DNA of 56,206 bases from Ga0074130 sp035492055 (GTDB taxonomy: Bacteria; Pseudomonadota; Gammaproteobacteria; Burkholderiales; Rhodocyclaceae). Below, piece after piece: positions 25,826 to 33,256 of this stretch. The notes below the pieces were generated by a model that was not told where the DNA came from, ran no database searches, and worked only from the letters and a program-made list of their open reading frames with translations. The DNA is taken from the NCBI GenBank assembly GCA_035492055.1, contig DATJJR010000099.1, forward strand, positions 1-56,206, written 5' to 3'. Position 1 is the first letter of the stretch; every line of letters starts with the position of its first letter. The position numbers and the translations under genes were made by a program.

Positions 25826-27307
25826 ATGAGTCGCGAATTGCTGCTGCTGGTCGATGCACTGGCGCGTGAAAAGAACGTACAGAAGGAAGTTGTCTTTATT
25901 GCGCTGGAGATGGCGCTCGCCTCGGCGACCAAGAAGCGCGTCAATGACGATGCCGACATTCGTGTTGAAATTGATCGCGAGACCGGCAACTACGAAGCAT
26001 TTCGTCGCTGGCATGTGCTGCTTGACGCCGATGTCGAAAATGACGAAAGCCAGGTCGGTTTGATCGATGCCCGCGAACAACTGCCGGACGTGCAAGTTGA
26101 TGACTACATCGAGGAAGGCCTGGAACCGGTTGATTTCGGCCGTATCGGCGCGCAAGCAGCGAAGCAGGTGATCCTGCAAAAGATTCGCGATGCCGAGCGC
26201 GAACAGATGCTGAATGATTTCCTTGAGCGCAAGGAAAAGCTCGTTACCGGCACCATCAAGCGCATGGAGCGCGGTAACGCCATTGTTGAAGCCGGCCGTA
26301 TCGAAGCGTTGTTGCCGCGCGATCAGATGATCCCGAAGGAAAACCTGCGTCCGGGCGACCGTGTCCGTGCATGGTTGATGAAGGTCGATCGTCAGGCGCG
26401 TGGTCCGCAACTGATTTTGTCGCGTACGGCGCCGGAGTTCATCATCGAGCTGTTCCGTCTCGAAGTGCCGGAAATCGAAGATGGCCTGCTTGAGATCAAG
26501 GCTGCTGCACGCGACCCGGGCATGCGTGCCAAGATTGCCGTCAAGGCCAATGATAGCCGCGTCGATCCGATCGGCACTTGTGTCGGCATGCGCGGTTCGC
26601 GCGTGACTGCCGTCACCAACGAGCTGGCTGGCGAACGGGTGGATATCATCCTGTGGTCGCCAGAACCGGCGCAATTTGTGATCGGTGCACTGGCGCCCGC
26701 TGAAGTGTCTTCCATCGTCGTTGATGAAGAAAAGCACAGCATGGACGTCGTGGTGGACGAGGCCAATCTGGCCATTGCCATCGGCCGCAGCGGTCAAAAC
26801 GTACGTCTTGCCTCCGAGCTGACGGGCTGGCAGATCAACTTGATGACTGAAGAGCAATCGGCCGAGCGTCAGGAAGTCGAGGCCGGTGCGATCCGTCAAA
26901 TCTTCATGGAAAAGCTGGACGTGGATGAAGAGGTCGCCGACATACTGATTGAAGAGGGTTTCTCTTCACTGGAAGAGGTGGCCTACGTGCCGCTGTCCGA
27001 AATGCTTGAGATCGATGCTTTTGACGAAGCAACCGTGAACGAGCTGCGCGACCGTGCACGTAACGTGCTGTTGACCGAAGCCATCAGCGACGAAGAACAG
27101 CTTGAAGATGTTGAAGAAGCCATGCTCAATCTGGATGGCATGGACAAGAACCTTGCGGCCAAATTGGCACGAGGTGGTGTCAAGAGCCGTGACGACCTGG
27201 CCGACTTGGCTGTGGACGAACTGACCGAAATGACCGGCATCGACGCCGACCGCGCGAAGGCGCTGATTACCGTTGCGCGTGCGCACTGGTTCGAGGGAGA
27301 GGCGTAA
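25826..27307 (+). CDS. nusA: Transcription termination/antitermination protein NusA
   Basis: NusA binds RNA polymerase and nascent RNA, and influences pausing, termination and rRNA antitermination. The 493-residue protein has the N-terminal polymerase-binding domain (about 1-130). The S1 domain (about 135-200) begins KLVTGTIKRMERGNAIVEAG. Two KH domains (about 205-345) include DPIGTCVGMRGSRV and IAIGRSGQNVRLA. Two acidic helix-hairpin-helix repeats at the C terminus read LDVDEEVADILIEEGFSSLE and the like, as in gamma and beta forms. GGAGG precedes ATG 25826. It lies in the canonical place between rimP and infB. Confidence 0.97.
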   Translation: MSRELLLLVDALAREKNVQKEVVFIALEMALASATKKRVNDDADIRVEIDRETGNYEAFRRWHVLLDADVENDESQVGLIDAREQLPDVQVDDYIEEGLEPVDFGRIGAQAAKQVILQKIRDAEREQMLNDFLERKEKLVTGTIKRMERGNAIVEAGRIEALLPRDQMIPKENLRPGDRVRAWLMKVDRQARGPQLILSRTAPEFIIELFRLEVPEIEDGLLEIKAAARDPGMRAKIAVKANDSRVDPIGTCVGMRGSRVTAVTNELAGERVDIILWSPEPAQFVIGALAPAEVSSIVVDEEKHSMDVVVDEANLAIAIGRSGQNVRLASELTGWQINLMTEEQSAERQEVEAGAIRQIFMEKLDVDEEVADILIEEGFSSLEEVAYVPLSEMLEIDAFDEATVNELRDRARNVLLTEAISDEEQLEDVEEAMLNLDGMDKNLAAKLARGGVKSRDDLADLAVDELTEMTGIDADRAKALITVARAHWFEGEA

Positions 27308-27328
27308 AAGCCCGGGAGAAGCTGATAC

Positions 27329-30124
27329 ATGGCTCAGATGAGTGTTGCCCAATTTGCCGCCGAGCTGAAAATGCCGGCTTCTGCACTGCTTGAGCAGCTG
27401 CAGAAAGCCGGCGTCGACAAGCACGCGGCCGACGATTCGCTGACGGAGACAGACAAGTCCCGTCTGCTTGAATACCTGCGCAAGTCGCACGGTGAAAAAA
27501 CAGAAGCCAAGTCCAAGATCACGCTGACGCGCAAGCAAACCAGCGAAATCAAGGCGGCCGATTCCACTGGAAAGTCGCGCACGATCCAGGTCGAGGTACG
27601 CAAGAAACGCGTGCTCGTCCGTCGTGAGGCAGGCGAAGGCGCCGAAGCCGAAGTGGCAGCACCATCGGCGGCACCGATCGTTGAAGAAGCGAGCGTATCG
27701 GCGTCTGTGCCTGGGGTTCAGGAAGCTGCTCCGGTTGAAATGGCGCCGATTGCACCGATGGTTGAAGAAAAGCCGGTCGAGCCTGTTGTCGTCGAGCCAG
27801 TTATTCAAGCGCCCGTTGATCCGGTTGCTGTGGTTGAGCCCGAACCGGACCCGGAACCTACTCCTGAACCGGCTGTTGTTGAACCTGCGCCTCAAACTCA
27901 AGCGCCTGCGAAGAAGGCGGGCAAGAAAGAGCCGGTGCTGGTGCGTCGCTCCGTGATTGACGCCGAGCAGCAGGCTTTGCGCGAAGCGGAAGCCAAGCGT
28001 GCTTCCGATCTTGCTGCAATTCAGGCCGCCGAAAAGAAGGCCAAGATGGAGCGTGAGCAGGCTGCCCGCGAGCGCGAAGAAGCGGCGCGCAAGGCCGCTG
28101 CCGCACCGGCGCCGGCACCAACAGGGACTTTGCACAAGCCTGCCAAGACGACCGAAAACAAACCCGACAGTAACAAGGGTGACAACCGTCCCGGTGCCAA
28201 GAAGCCTGGTTCGAGCTGGAGCGACGACGCAGCTAAACGCCGTGGCGGTCTCAAGACGCGTGGCGGTGACGCCGGTAGCGGCTGGCGCAGCGGTGGTGGC
28301 AAGAGCCGTCATGGCCAACGTGGTCACGGTCAAGAGTCAACAGCGCAGCAGCCTACCGAGGCCATTGTGCGTGACGTTCATGTGCCGGAGACCATCACCG
28401 TTGCCGATCTTGCCCACAAGATGTCAGTGAAGGCTGCTGAAGTCATCAAGACACTGATGAAAATGGGCTCCATGGTCACCATCAACCAGGTGCTGGATCA
28501 GGAAACCGCGATGATCGTGGTCGAGGAAATGGGTCACAAGGCGTTTGCGGCCAAGCTGGACGATCCGGATGCCTTCCTTGATGAAGCACATGACGATCAC
28601 AAGGATGTACCGCTGATGCCGCGTGCACCTGTGGTCACCGTTATGGGTCACGTCGATCACGGTAAAACGTCCCTGCTTGACTATATTCGCAAGTCACGTG
28701 TCGCCAGCGGCGAAGCCGGCGGTATTACGCAGCACATCGGTGCATATCACGTTGAAACACCGCGCGGCATGATTACCTTCCTCGATACCCCGGGTCACGA
28801 AGCGTTTACCGCAATGCGTGCGCGCGGTGCCAAGGCAACCGATATTGTCGTGCTGGTGGTGGCGGCCGACGATGGTGTAATGCCGCAGACCAAGGAAGCG
28901 ATCCACCACGCACAAGCCGCCGGCGTACCGCTGGTGGTGGCCGTGAACAAGATCGACAAGCCGGATGCCAATCCTGAACGCGTCAAGCAAGAGCTCGTCG
29001 CCGAAGGCGTGGTGCCAGAAGAGTACGGTGGCGATTCGCCCTTCATCCCGGTTTCGGCCAAGGTTGGTACCGGTATCGATGATCTGCTTGAGCACATCCT
29101 CCTGCAGGCTGAAGTGCTCGAACTTACCGCACCGATCGATGCCCCGGCCAAAGGCCTGGTCATCGAAGCGCGTCTCGACAAGGGGCGCGGTGCCGTGGCA
29201 ACGGTGCTGGTGCAATCCGGTACGCTGAAGCGTGGCGATACGCTGTTGGCCGGCGCTGTGTTCGGTCGCGTGCGCGCCATGCTGGATGAGAACGGCAAAT
29301 CCATTGATGCTGCCGGTCCTTCGATTCCGGTCGAAATCCAGGGTATGACCGAAGTGCCATCGGCCGGCGACGAAGCCATTGTTCTGGGCGACGAACGCAA
29401 GGCGCGCGAAATTGCGCTGTTCCGTCAGGGCAAGTTCCGCGATGTCAAACTCGCCAAGGCGCAGGCTGCGAAGCTCGAGAACATGTTTGAGAACATGGGG
29501 CAGGCCGAAGCCAAGCAACTACCGTTGATCGTCAAGGCCGACGTACAAGGCTCGCAGGAAGCGCTGGTGCAATCGCTGCAGAAATTGTCGACCGAAGAAG
29601 TCAAGGTCAATGTTATCCACGCAGCTGTGGGCGGTATTACCGAGTCCGACGTCAATCTGGCGCAGGCTTCCAAGGCCGTCATCATTGGCTTCAATACCCG
29701 TGCGGACTCCGGTGCGCGCAAGGCGGCCGAGAGCTTTGGCGTGGATATTCGCTACTACAACATCATCTACGACGCTGTTGATGAAGTGAAGCAAGCGTTG
29801 TCCGGCATGCTGGCACCCGAGAAGAAGGAAGCGGTTACCGGTACGGTCGAGATTCGCCAGATCTTCACGATCTCGCGCGTTGGTACCATCGCCGGTTGTA
29901 TGGTCACTTCGGGTGTGATCAAGCGTTCGTCGTCGGTGCGTGTGCTGCGTAATAATGTGGTCATCCACACCGGAGAACTTGAATCGCTCAAGCGTTTCAA
30001 GGACGATGCCAAGGAGGTCCGTGAGGGCTTCGAATGTGGTCTCAATCTCAAGGGATTCAACGACATCGAGGTGGGTGATCAGCTCGAAGCTTTTGAAATC
30101 CAGGAAGTTGCACGTACGCTGTAA
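27329..30124 (+). CDS. infB: Translation initiation factor IF-2
   Basis: IF-2 is the GTPase that brings fMet-tRNA to the 30S subunit and promotes subunit joining. The 931-residue protein starts with an IF2_N domain (about 1-52). A long linker rich in Pro, Glu, Val and Ala (about 100-200) follows, then a charged helical stretch, a Gly/Arg-rich patch and a second IF2_N domain (about 350-405). The G domain has GHVDHGKT at 440-447, DTPGHEAF and NKID. Domains II, III and the C-terminal initiator-tRNA domain complete it. GGGAGAAG precedes ATG 27329. Length is usual for proteobacterial long-form IF-2. Confidence 0.97.
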   Translation: MAQMSVAQFAAELKMPASALLEQLQKAGVDKHAADDSLTETDKSRLLEYLRKSHGEKTEAKSKITLTRKQTSEIKAADSTGKSRTIQVEVRKKRVLVRREAGEGAEAEVAAPSAAPIVEEASVSASVPGVQEAAPVEMAPIAPMVEEKPVEPVVVEPVIQAPVDPVAVVEPEPDPEPTPEPAVVEPAPQTQAPAKKAGKKEPVLVRRSVIDAEQQALREAEAKRASDLAAIQAAEKKAKMEREQAAREREEAARKAAAAPAPAPTGTLHKPAKTTENKPDSNKGDNRPGAKKPGSSWSDDAAKRRGGLKTRGGDAGSGWRSGGGKSRHGQRGHGQESTAQQPTEAIVRDVHVPETITVADLAHKMSVKAAEVIKTLMKMGSMVTINQVLDQETAMIVVEEMGHKAFAAKLDDPDAFLDEAHDDHKDVPLMPRAPVVTVMGHVDHGKTSLLDYIRKSRVASGEAGGITQHIGAYHVETPRGMITFLDTPGHEAFTAMRARGAKATDIVVLVVAADDGVMPQTKEAIHHAQAAGVPLVVAVNKIDKPDANPERVKQELVAEGVVPEEYGGDSPFIPVSAKVGTGIDDLLEHILLQAEVLELTAPIDAPAKGLVIEARLDKGRGAVATVLVQSGTLKRGDTLLAGAVFGRVRAMLDENGKSIDAAGPSIPVEIQGMTEVPSAGDEAIVLGDERKAREIALFRQGKFRDVKLAKAQAAKLENMFENMGQAEAKQLPLIVKADVQGSQEALVQSLQKLSTEEVKVNVIHAAVGGITESDVNLAQASKAVIIGFNTRADSGARKAAESFGVDIRYYNIIYDAVDEVKQALSGMLAPEKKEAVTGTVEIRQIFTISRVGTIAGCMVTSGVIKRSSSVRVLRNNVVIHTGELESLKRFKDDAKEVREGFECGLNLKGFNDIEVGDQLEAFEIQEVARTL

Positions 30125-30152
30125 CGCGATTTGCTAGCAAGGCAGTTCACGG

Positions 30153-30176
30153 ACGGGCAGCTGATTGGCTGCCCGT
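30153..30176 (+). terminator. Intercistronic hairpin between infB and rbfA
   Basis: A perfect 9-bp stem, ACGGGCAGC (30153-30161) with GCTGCCCGT (30168-30176), has a six-base loop. The sequence after it (TCTCACTC) has no T run, so it is more likely a processing or stability element, or a weak terminator, than a strong stop. It lies 29 bp after infB and 19 bp before the rbfA ATG. Confidence 0.5.
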
Positions 30177-30194
30177 TCTCACTCAGGAGTTACC

Positions 30195-30572
30195 ATGCCC
30201 AAGGAATTTTCCCGCGCCAGCCGCGTTGTCGAGCAGATCAAGCGCGAACTGGCCGAGCTGATTCGTCTTGAGCTCAAGGACCCGCGCGTCAAGTTCGTGA
30301 CGATCAACGACGTTGAAATCACGCCGGACTATGCACATGCGAAGGTGTTTTTTACTGTGCTGGAAACTGAAAAACGTGCCGACATCGAAGCCGGTTTGTT
30401 GCGCGGTGCCAGTTTTCTCCGTCGGGAACTTGGCAAGCGCGTGCGTATCCATACGCTGCCGCAGTTGCACTTCGTCTATGACGCATCGGTCGAGCAGGGT
30501 GCACGCATGTCGCAATTGATCGACGAAGCGGTGCGTTCGGACAACAATCAAGACAGCGAAGAGGATAAGTGA
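30195..30572 (+). CDS. rbfA: 30S ribosome-binding factor RbfA
   Basis: RbfA is a cold-shock-related factor that binds the 5' helix of 16S rRNA during 30S maturation. The 125-residue KH-like protein begins MPKEFSRASRVVEQIKRELA. It has the conserved IRLELKDPRVKFVTINDVEI followed by TPDYAHAKVFFTVL, and ends with a short acidic tail. AGGAG precedes ATG 30195 at good spacing, so a slightly longer in-frame reading upstream is rejected. Its stop overlaps the truB GTG as GTGA. Confidence 0.95.
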   Translation: MPKEFSRASRVVEQIKRELAELIRLELKDPRVKFVTINDVEITPDYAHAKVFFTVLETEKRADIEAGLLRGASFLRRELGKRVRIHTLPQLHFVYDASVEQGARMSQLIDEAVRSDNNQDSEEDK

Positions 30573-31468
30573 GTAAGCCTCGTAGCGCTCCGCGCCGCAA
30601 GGTCGACGGCGTGCTTCTGCTCGACAAGCCTCAAGGTTTGAGCTCCAACACGGCGCTGCAGGTTGCACGTCGCCTGCTTAATGCAGAAAAAGCGGGCCAC
30701 ACCGGAACGCTTGATCCAATGGCAACAGGGTTGTTGCCGCTGTGTTTTGGCGAAGCCACAAAGTTTTCCGGCGAATTGCTTGACGCCGACAAAGCCTATG
30801 AAGCCACGCTGAAGCTTGGCGTCACCACGACGACGGCCGATGCCGAAGGTGATGTGCGGCAGATACGTTCCGTCGTAGTGGCGGAAGACATATTGGATGC
30901 CGCGCTGGCGAGGTTTACCGGGCCGATCTCACAGATTCCGCCGATGTATTCCGCACTCAAGCGTGATGGCAAGCCGCTCTATGAGTACGCCCGAGCGGGT
31001 GTCGAACTGGAGCGCGAGGCGCGCAATGTCGTGATTCATAAGATTGCATTGCTGGGCTGGCAGGGCGACGAGGTGCGTATTGGCGTCGATTGCAGCAAGG
31101 GGACTTATATACGCACGTTGGCCGAGGACATCGGCGAGTTTCTCGGTTGTGGTGCACACTTGACCGCGCTGCGTCGTACGCGCATTGCGGAGATCACGCT
31201 GAGCAGTACTGTGACGCTGGAGCAGCTGGAAAATGCGATCGATCGCGATGCTTTTCTGGCACCTACAGAATCCTTGCTCGCAAAGTTGCCGGCGGCCTAT
31301 CTTGAGGAGGCGGCAAGCGAACGATTACTGCATGGCCAAGCGATCGAGTGGGGTGAGGGCGGTTCTGCGGAGCGTTATCGCGTCTATGCTGCTGACGGTC
31401 GCTTCATCGGCCTGTGCCAGCGCGATGAACACGGGCGCTTGGCGCCCAAGCGCTTGGTGGCAGCATGA
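30569..31468 (+). CDS. truB: tRNA pseudouridine-55 synthase TruB, GTG start
   Basis: TruB makes pseudouridine 55 in the T loop of nearly all tRNAs. The 299-residue product has the motif I block GVLLLDKPQGLSSNTALQ and the catalytic HTGTLDPMATGLLP with nucleophile Asp49. A later SKGTYIRTLAEDIG segment and a C-terminal PUA-like region are also present. The start is GTG 30569, inside the rbfA stop region, with AGAGGA just upstream; no alternative ATG is near. It overlaps murI by ATGA. TruB is the last translation gene in this operon. Confidence 0.95.
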   Translation: MSKPRSAPRRKVDGVLLLDKPQGLSSNTALQVARRLLNAEKAGHTGTLDPMATGLLPLCFGEATKFSGELLDADKAYEATLKLGVTTTTADAEGDVRQIRSVVVAEDILDAALARFTGPISQIPPMYSALKRDGKPLYEYARAGVELEREARNVVIHKIALLGWQGDEVRIGVDCSKGTYIRTLAEDIGEFLGCGAHLTALRRTRIAEITLSSTVTLEQLENAIDRDAFLAPTESLLAKLPAAYLEEAASERLLHGQAIEWGEGGSAERYRVYAADGRFIGLCQRDEHGRLAPKRLVAA

Positions 31469-32259
31469 ACCAGCGGCCCATCGGTGTTTTCGATTCCGGT
31501 GTCGGTGGCTTGTCCGTCGTACGCGAAATCGTCAAGCTGATGCCTGCTGAGTCTTTGCATTATGTTGCCGATACTGCGCATTGTCCTTACGGTGAAAAGC
31601 CGGTCGAGTATCTGCGCGAACGCGCAATGCAGATCAGCAATTATCTGGTGGGCGAAGGGGTCAAGGCCATTGTTGTTGCATGCAATACTGCGACCGTTGC
31701 GACAATTGGCACATTACGCGCAAATTTCAGTCTGCCTATCATCGGTATTGAGCCGGCAATTCGCCCGGCTGCGGCGAATACGAAAAGTGGTGTTATTGGC
31801 GTCCTGGCCACTGCTGCGACCTTGGGCAGTGCGCACTTGGTGGCGCTGATCGAACGCCACACTGATTATCATGAAGTCGTTACTTCGGCCTGTCCAGGCT
31901 GGGTTGAAGCGGTCGAGGCTGGCGATCTTGATAGTTCGGCTACACGTGCACTCGTACGCGCCAGCGTGCAACCTTTGCTTGAGGCCGGCGCTGACACCCT
32001 GGTGCTGGGCTGCACGCATTTTCCCTTCCTGCGGCAATTGATTGAGGACGTCGCAGGACCATCCATACATATTCTCGAAACCGGACTGCCGGTTGCACGC
32101 CAACTGCAACGCCGCTTGCTGAGTGAACAACTATTCGCTCAGCTTGTCGGCACGGTACCGCAACACACTTTTCTCAGCACGGCTTTACCTCAGCGTCAGG
32201 CGGAGTTTGTGAGACGCTACTGGCCCAACGTTGGTGCCATTGCGCAGTCGTTGATCTGA
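31465..32259 (+). CDS. murI: Glutamate racemase
   Basis: MurI converts L- to D-glutamate for peptidoglycan. The 264-residue enzyme has the N-terminal GVFDSGVGGLSVV (Asp10, Ser11). Its two catalytic cysteines are Cys73 in VACNTATVATIG and Cys183 in LGCTHFPFL, with the neighbouring His185. Length is normal. It overlaps truB by 4 bp, so it may be co-transcribed with the translation operon; no clear terminator follows before the convergent small gene. Confidence 0.95.
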   Translation: MNQRPIGVFDSGVGGLSVVREIVKLMPAESLHYVADTAHCPYGEKPVEYLRERAMQISNYLVGEGVKAIVVACNTATVATIGTLRANFSLPIIGIEPAIRPAAANTKSGVIGVLATAATLGSAHLVALIERHTDYHEVVTSACPGWVEAVEAGDLDSSATRALVRASVQPLLEAGADTLVLGCTHFPFLRQLIEDVAGPSIHILETGLPVARQLQRRLLSEQLFAQLVGTVPQHTFLSTALPQRQAEFVRRYWPNVGAIAQSLI

Positions 32260-32294
32260 TTGCGGTTTTTATTTCGTTGGGTAGTTCTGGGTAT

Positions 32295-32534
32295 TTATTC
32301 GGCAGTGTTGATGGCCGAAGCGACCCATTTACCGTTGATGCAATAGTTTGCATGGGCGTCGCTCGGGTTGAGTCCAATCTGTCCGTGGTTGACGCATTCT
32401 TGGCCTTGATGGGCATAGAAGTCGATGCCGGCGCTGACTGTACGAGGCGCAGTGTTTGCAGTAACCGTGGCGGCGGCAGCGATTGAGAAAGCAGCACCGA
32501 AGATGGCAAAAGCTTGTCTTGTAATGGCTTGCAT
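32295..32534 (-). CDS. Small secreted protein with two cysteines, function unknown
   Basis: A 79-residue protein I do not recognise as a named family. It begins MQAITRQAFAIFGAAFSIAA, a good signal peptide, with likely cleavage after an alanine near residue 25-29. The mature part is about 50 residues with two cysteines, Cys47 (QECVNHG) and Cys65 (NYCINGKW), able to form one disulfide. The spacing C-x3-G ... C-x-N-G-x-W recalls the C-terminal cysteine motif of shufflon-type pilin/tail-fibre domains, but this is only a resemblance. A GGGAG lies six bases before the ATG and a candidate promoter lies upstream, which supports it being real. Confidence 0.68.
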   Translation of the reverse strand: MQAITRQAFAIFGAAFSIAAAATVTANTAPRTVSAGIDFYAHQGQECVNHGQIGLNPSDAHANYCINGKWVASAINTAE

Positions 32535-32591
32535 GGCGATTCTCCCGAGGGGTTGGTGAGGCGGCAATCAATAAAGCCTGAACTTGTATTT

Positions 32592-32619
32592 AGAATAGCC
32601 AATGCACGTTGCGTTTCAA
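32592..32619 (-). promoter_or_regulatory. Candidate promoter of the small secreted-protein gene
   Basis: On the - strand, TTGAAA (complement of 32614-32619) and TATTCT (complement of 32592-32597) are separated by 16 bp. They would start RNA about 50 bases before the ATG at 32534. Both hexamers are imperfect but well spaced. Confidence 0.4.
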
Positions 32620-32701
32620 TTACATAGTTTTGATTTACATATTCAGTTTCATGATGCACGGAAATGGCTCGTGTTTAACGCGTTTTGCCCCATTCCAGGG
32701 C

Positions 32702-32730
32702 TTGCCTGAATTGTCCAAAGCCTGTAGAAT
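32702..32730 (+). promoter_or_regulatory. Candidate promoter of rpsO
   Basis: TTGCCT (32702-32707) and TAGAAT (32725-32730) are spaced by 17 bp, giving a start near 32738 and a leader of about 70 bases before rpsO. In E. coli, S15 represses its own translation through such a leader; I cannot confirm the same fold here. Confidence 0.5.
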
Positions 32731-32810
32731 CCGCGCCTCGCAATACCTGTGCTGTGCTCTATCAAACCGGGGCCGTACAGGATTTTCCAAAGCGTTTGAG
32801 TGAGATAAAA

Positions 32811-33080
32811 ATGGCTATTCAAACCGCCGACAAGGCAAAAATCGTTGCTGATTATCAGCGTTCGCAAGGCGATACCGGCTCCTCTGAAGTTCAAATTGCG
32901 CTGTTGACTGCACGTATCAATGACCTGACTGGTCACTTCAAGGAACACACCAAGGATCACCACTCGCGTCGCGGCCTGCTGCGCATGGTGAGCACCCGCC
33001 GCAAGCTGCTTGACTATCTCAAGCGCAAGGATGCTGATTCGTACCGCGAACTGATCCAACGCCTGGGTCTGCGTAAGTAA
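32811..33080 (+). CDS. rpsO: 30S ribosomal protein S15
   Basis: S15 is a primary 16S rRNA-binding protein that helps organise the central domain of the 30S subunit. The 89-residue product has the exact family length. It contains TGSSEVQIALLTARINDLTG and HFKEHTKDHHSRRGLLRMVS, and ends LDYLKRKDADSYRELIQRLG. ATG 32811 follows a GAGTGAGA purine stretch; upstream in-frame extension lies across the promoter and is rejected. rpsO followed by pnp is conserved across proteobacteria. Confidence 0.97.
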   Translation: MAIQTADKAKIVADYQRSQGDTGSSEVQIALLTARINDLTGHFKEHTKDHHSRRGLLRMVSTRRKLLDYLKRKDADSYRELIQRLGLRK

Positions 33081-33104
33081 TCCGCCCGGATTATTTACAG
33101 ATAC

Positions 33105-33138
33105 AAAGCCGGAGTTGCCGTTGGCTCTCCGGCTTTGT
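33105..33138 (+). terminator. rpsO terminator / rpsO-pnp intercistronic hairpin
   Basis: A perfect 11-bp stem, CAAAGCCGGAG (33105-33115) with CTCCGGCTTTG (33128-33138), has a 12-base loop and is followed by TTGTTTC. It lies 24 bp after rpsO. In E. coli the rpsO-pnp region holds a terminator and an RNase III-cleaved hairpin for pnp autocontrol; this hairpin is the likely counterpart. Confidence 0.7.
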
Positions 33139-33256
33139 TGTTTCAAGTTTTGATGTTTTGCATTTGCAGTAACCGTTGTGAATCGTGGCGCTGCATTGGT
33201 GGTGCCGATAAATGTTGAGGCCGTGTTGTTGCGGCAAATTGTGAAAGGAAAATGTT

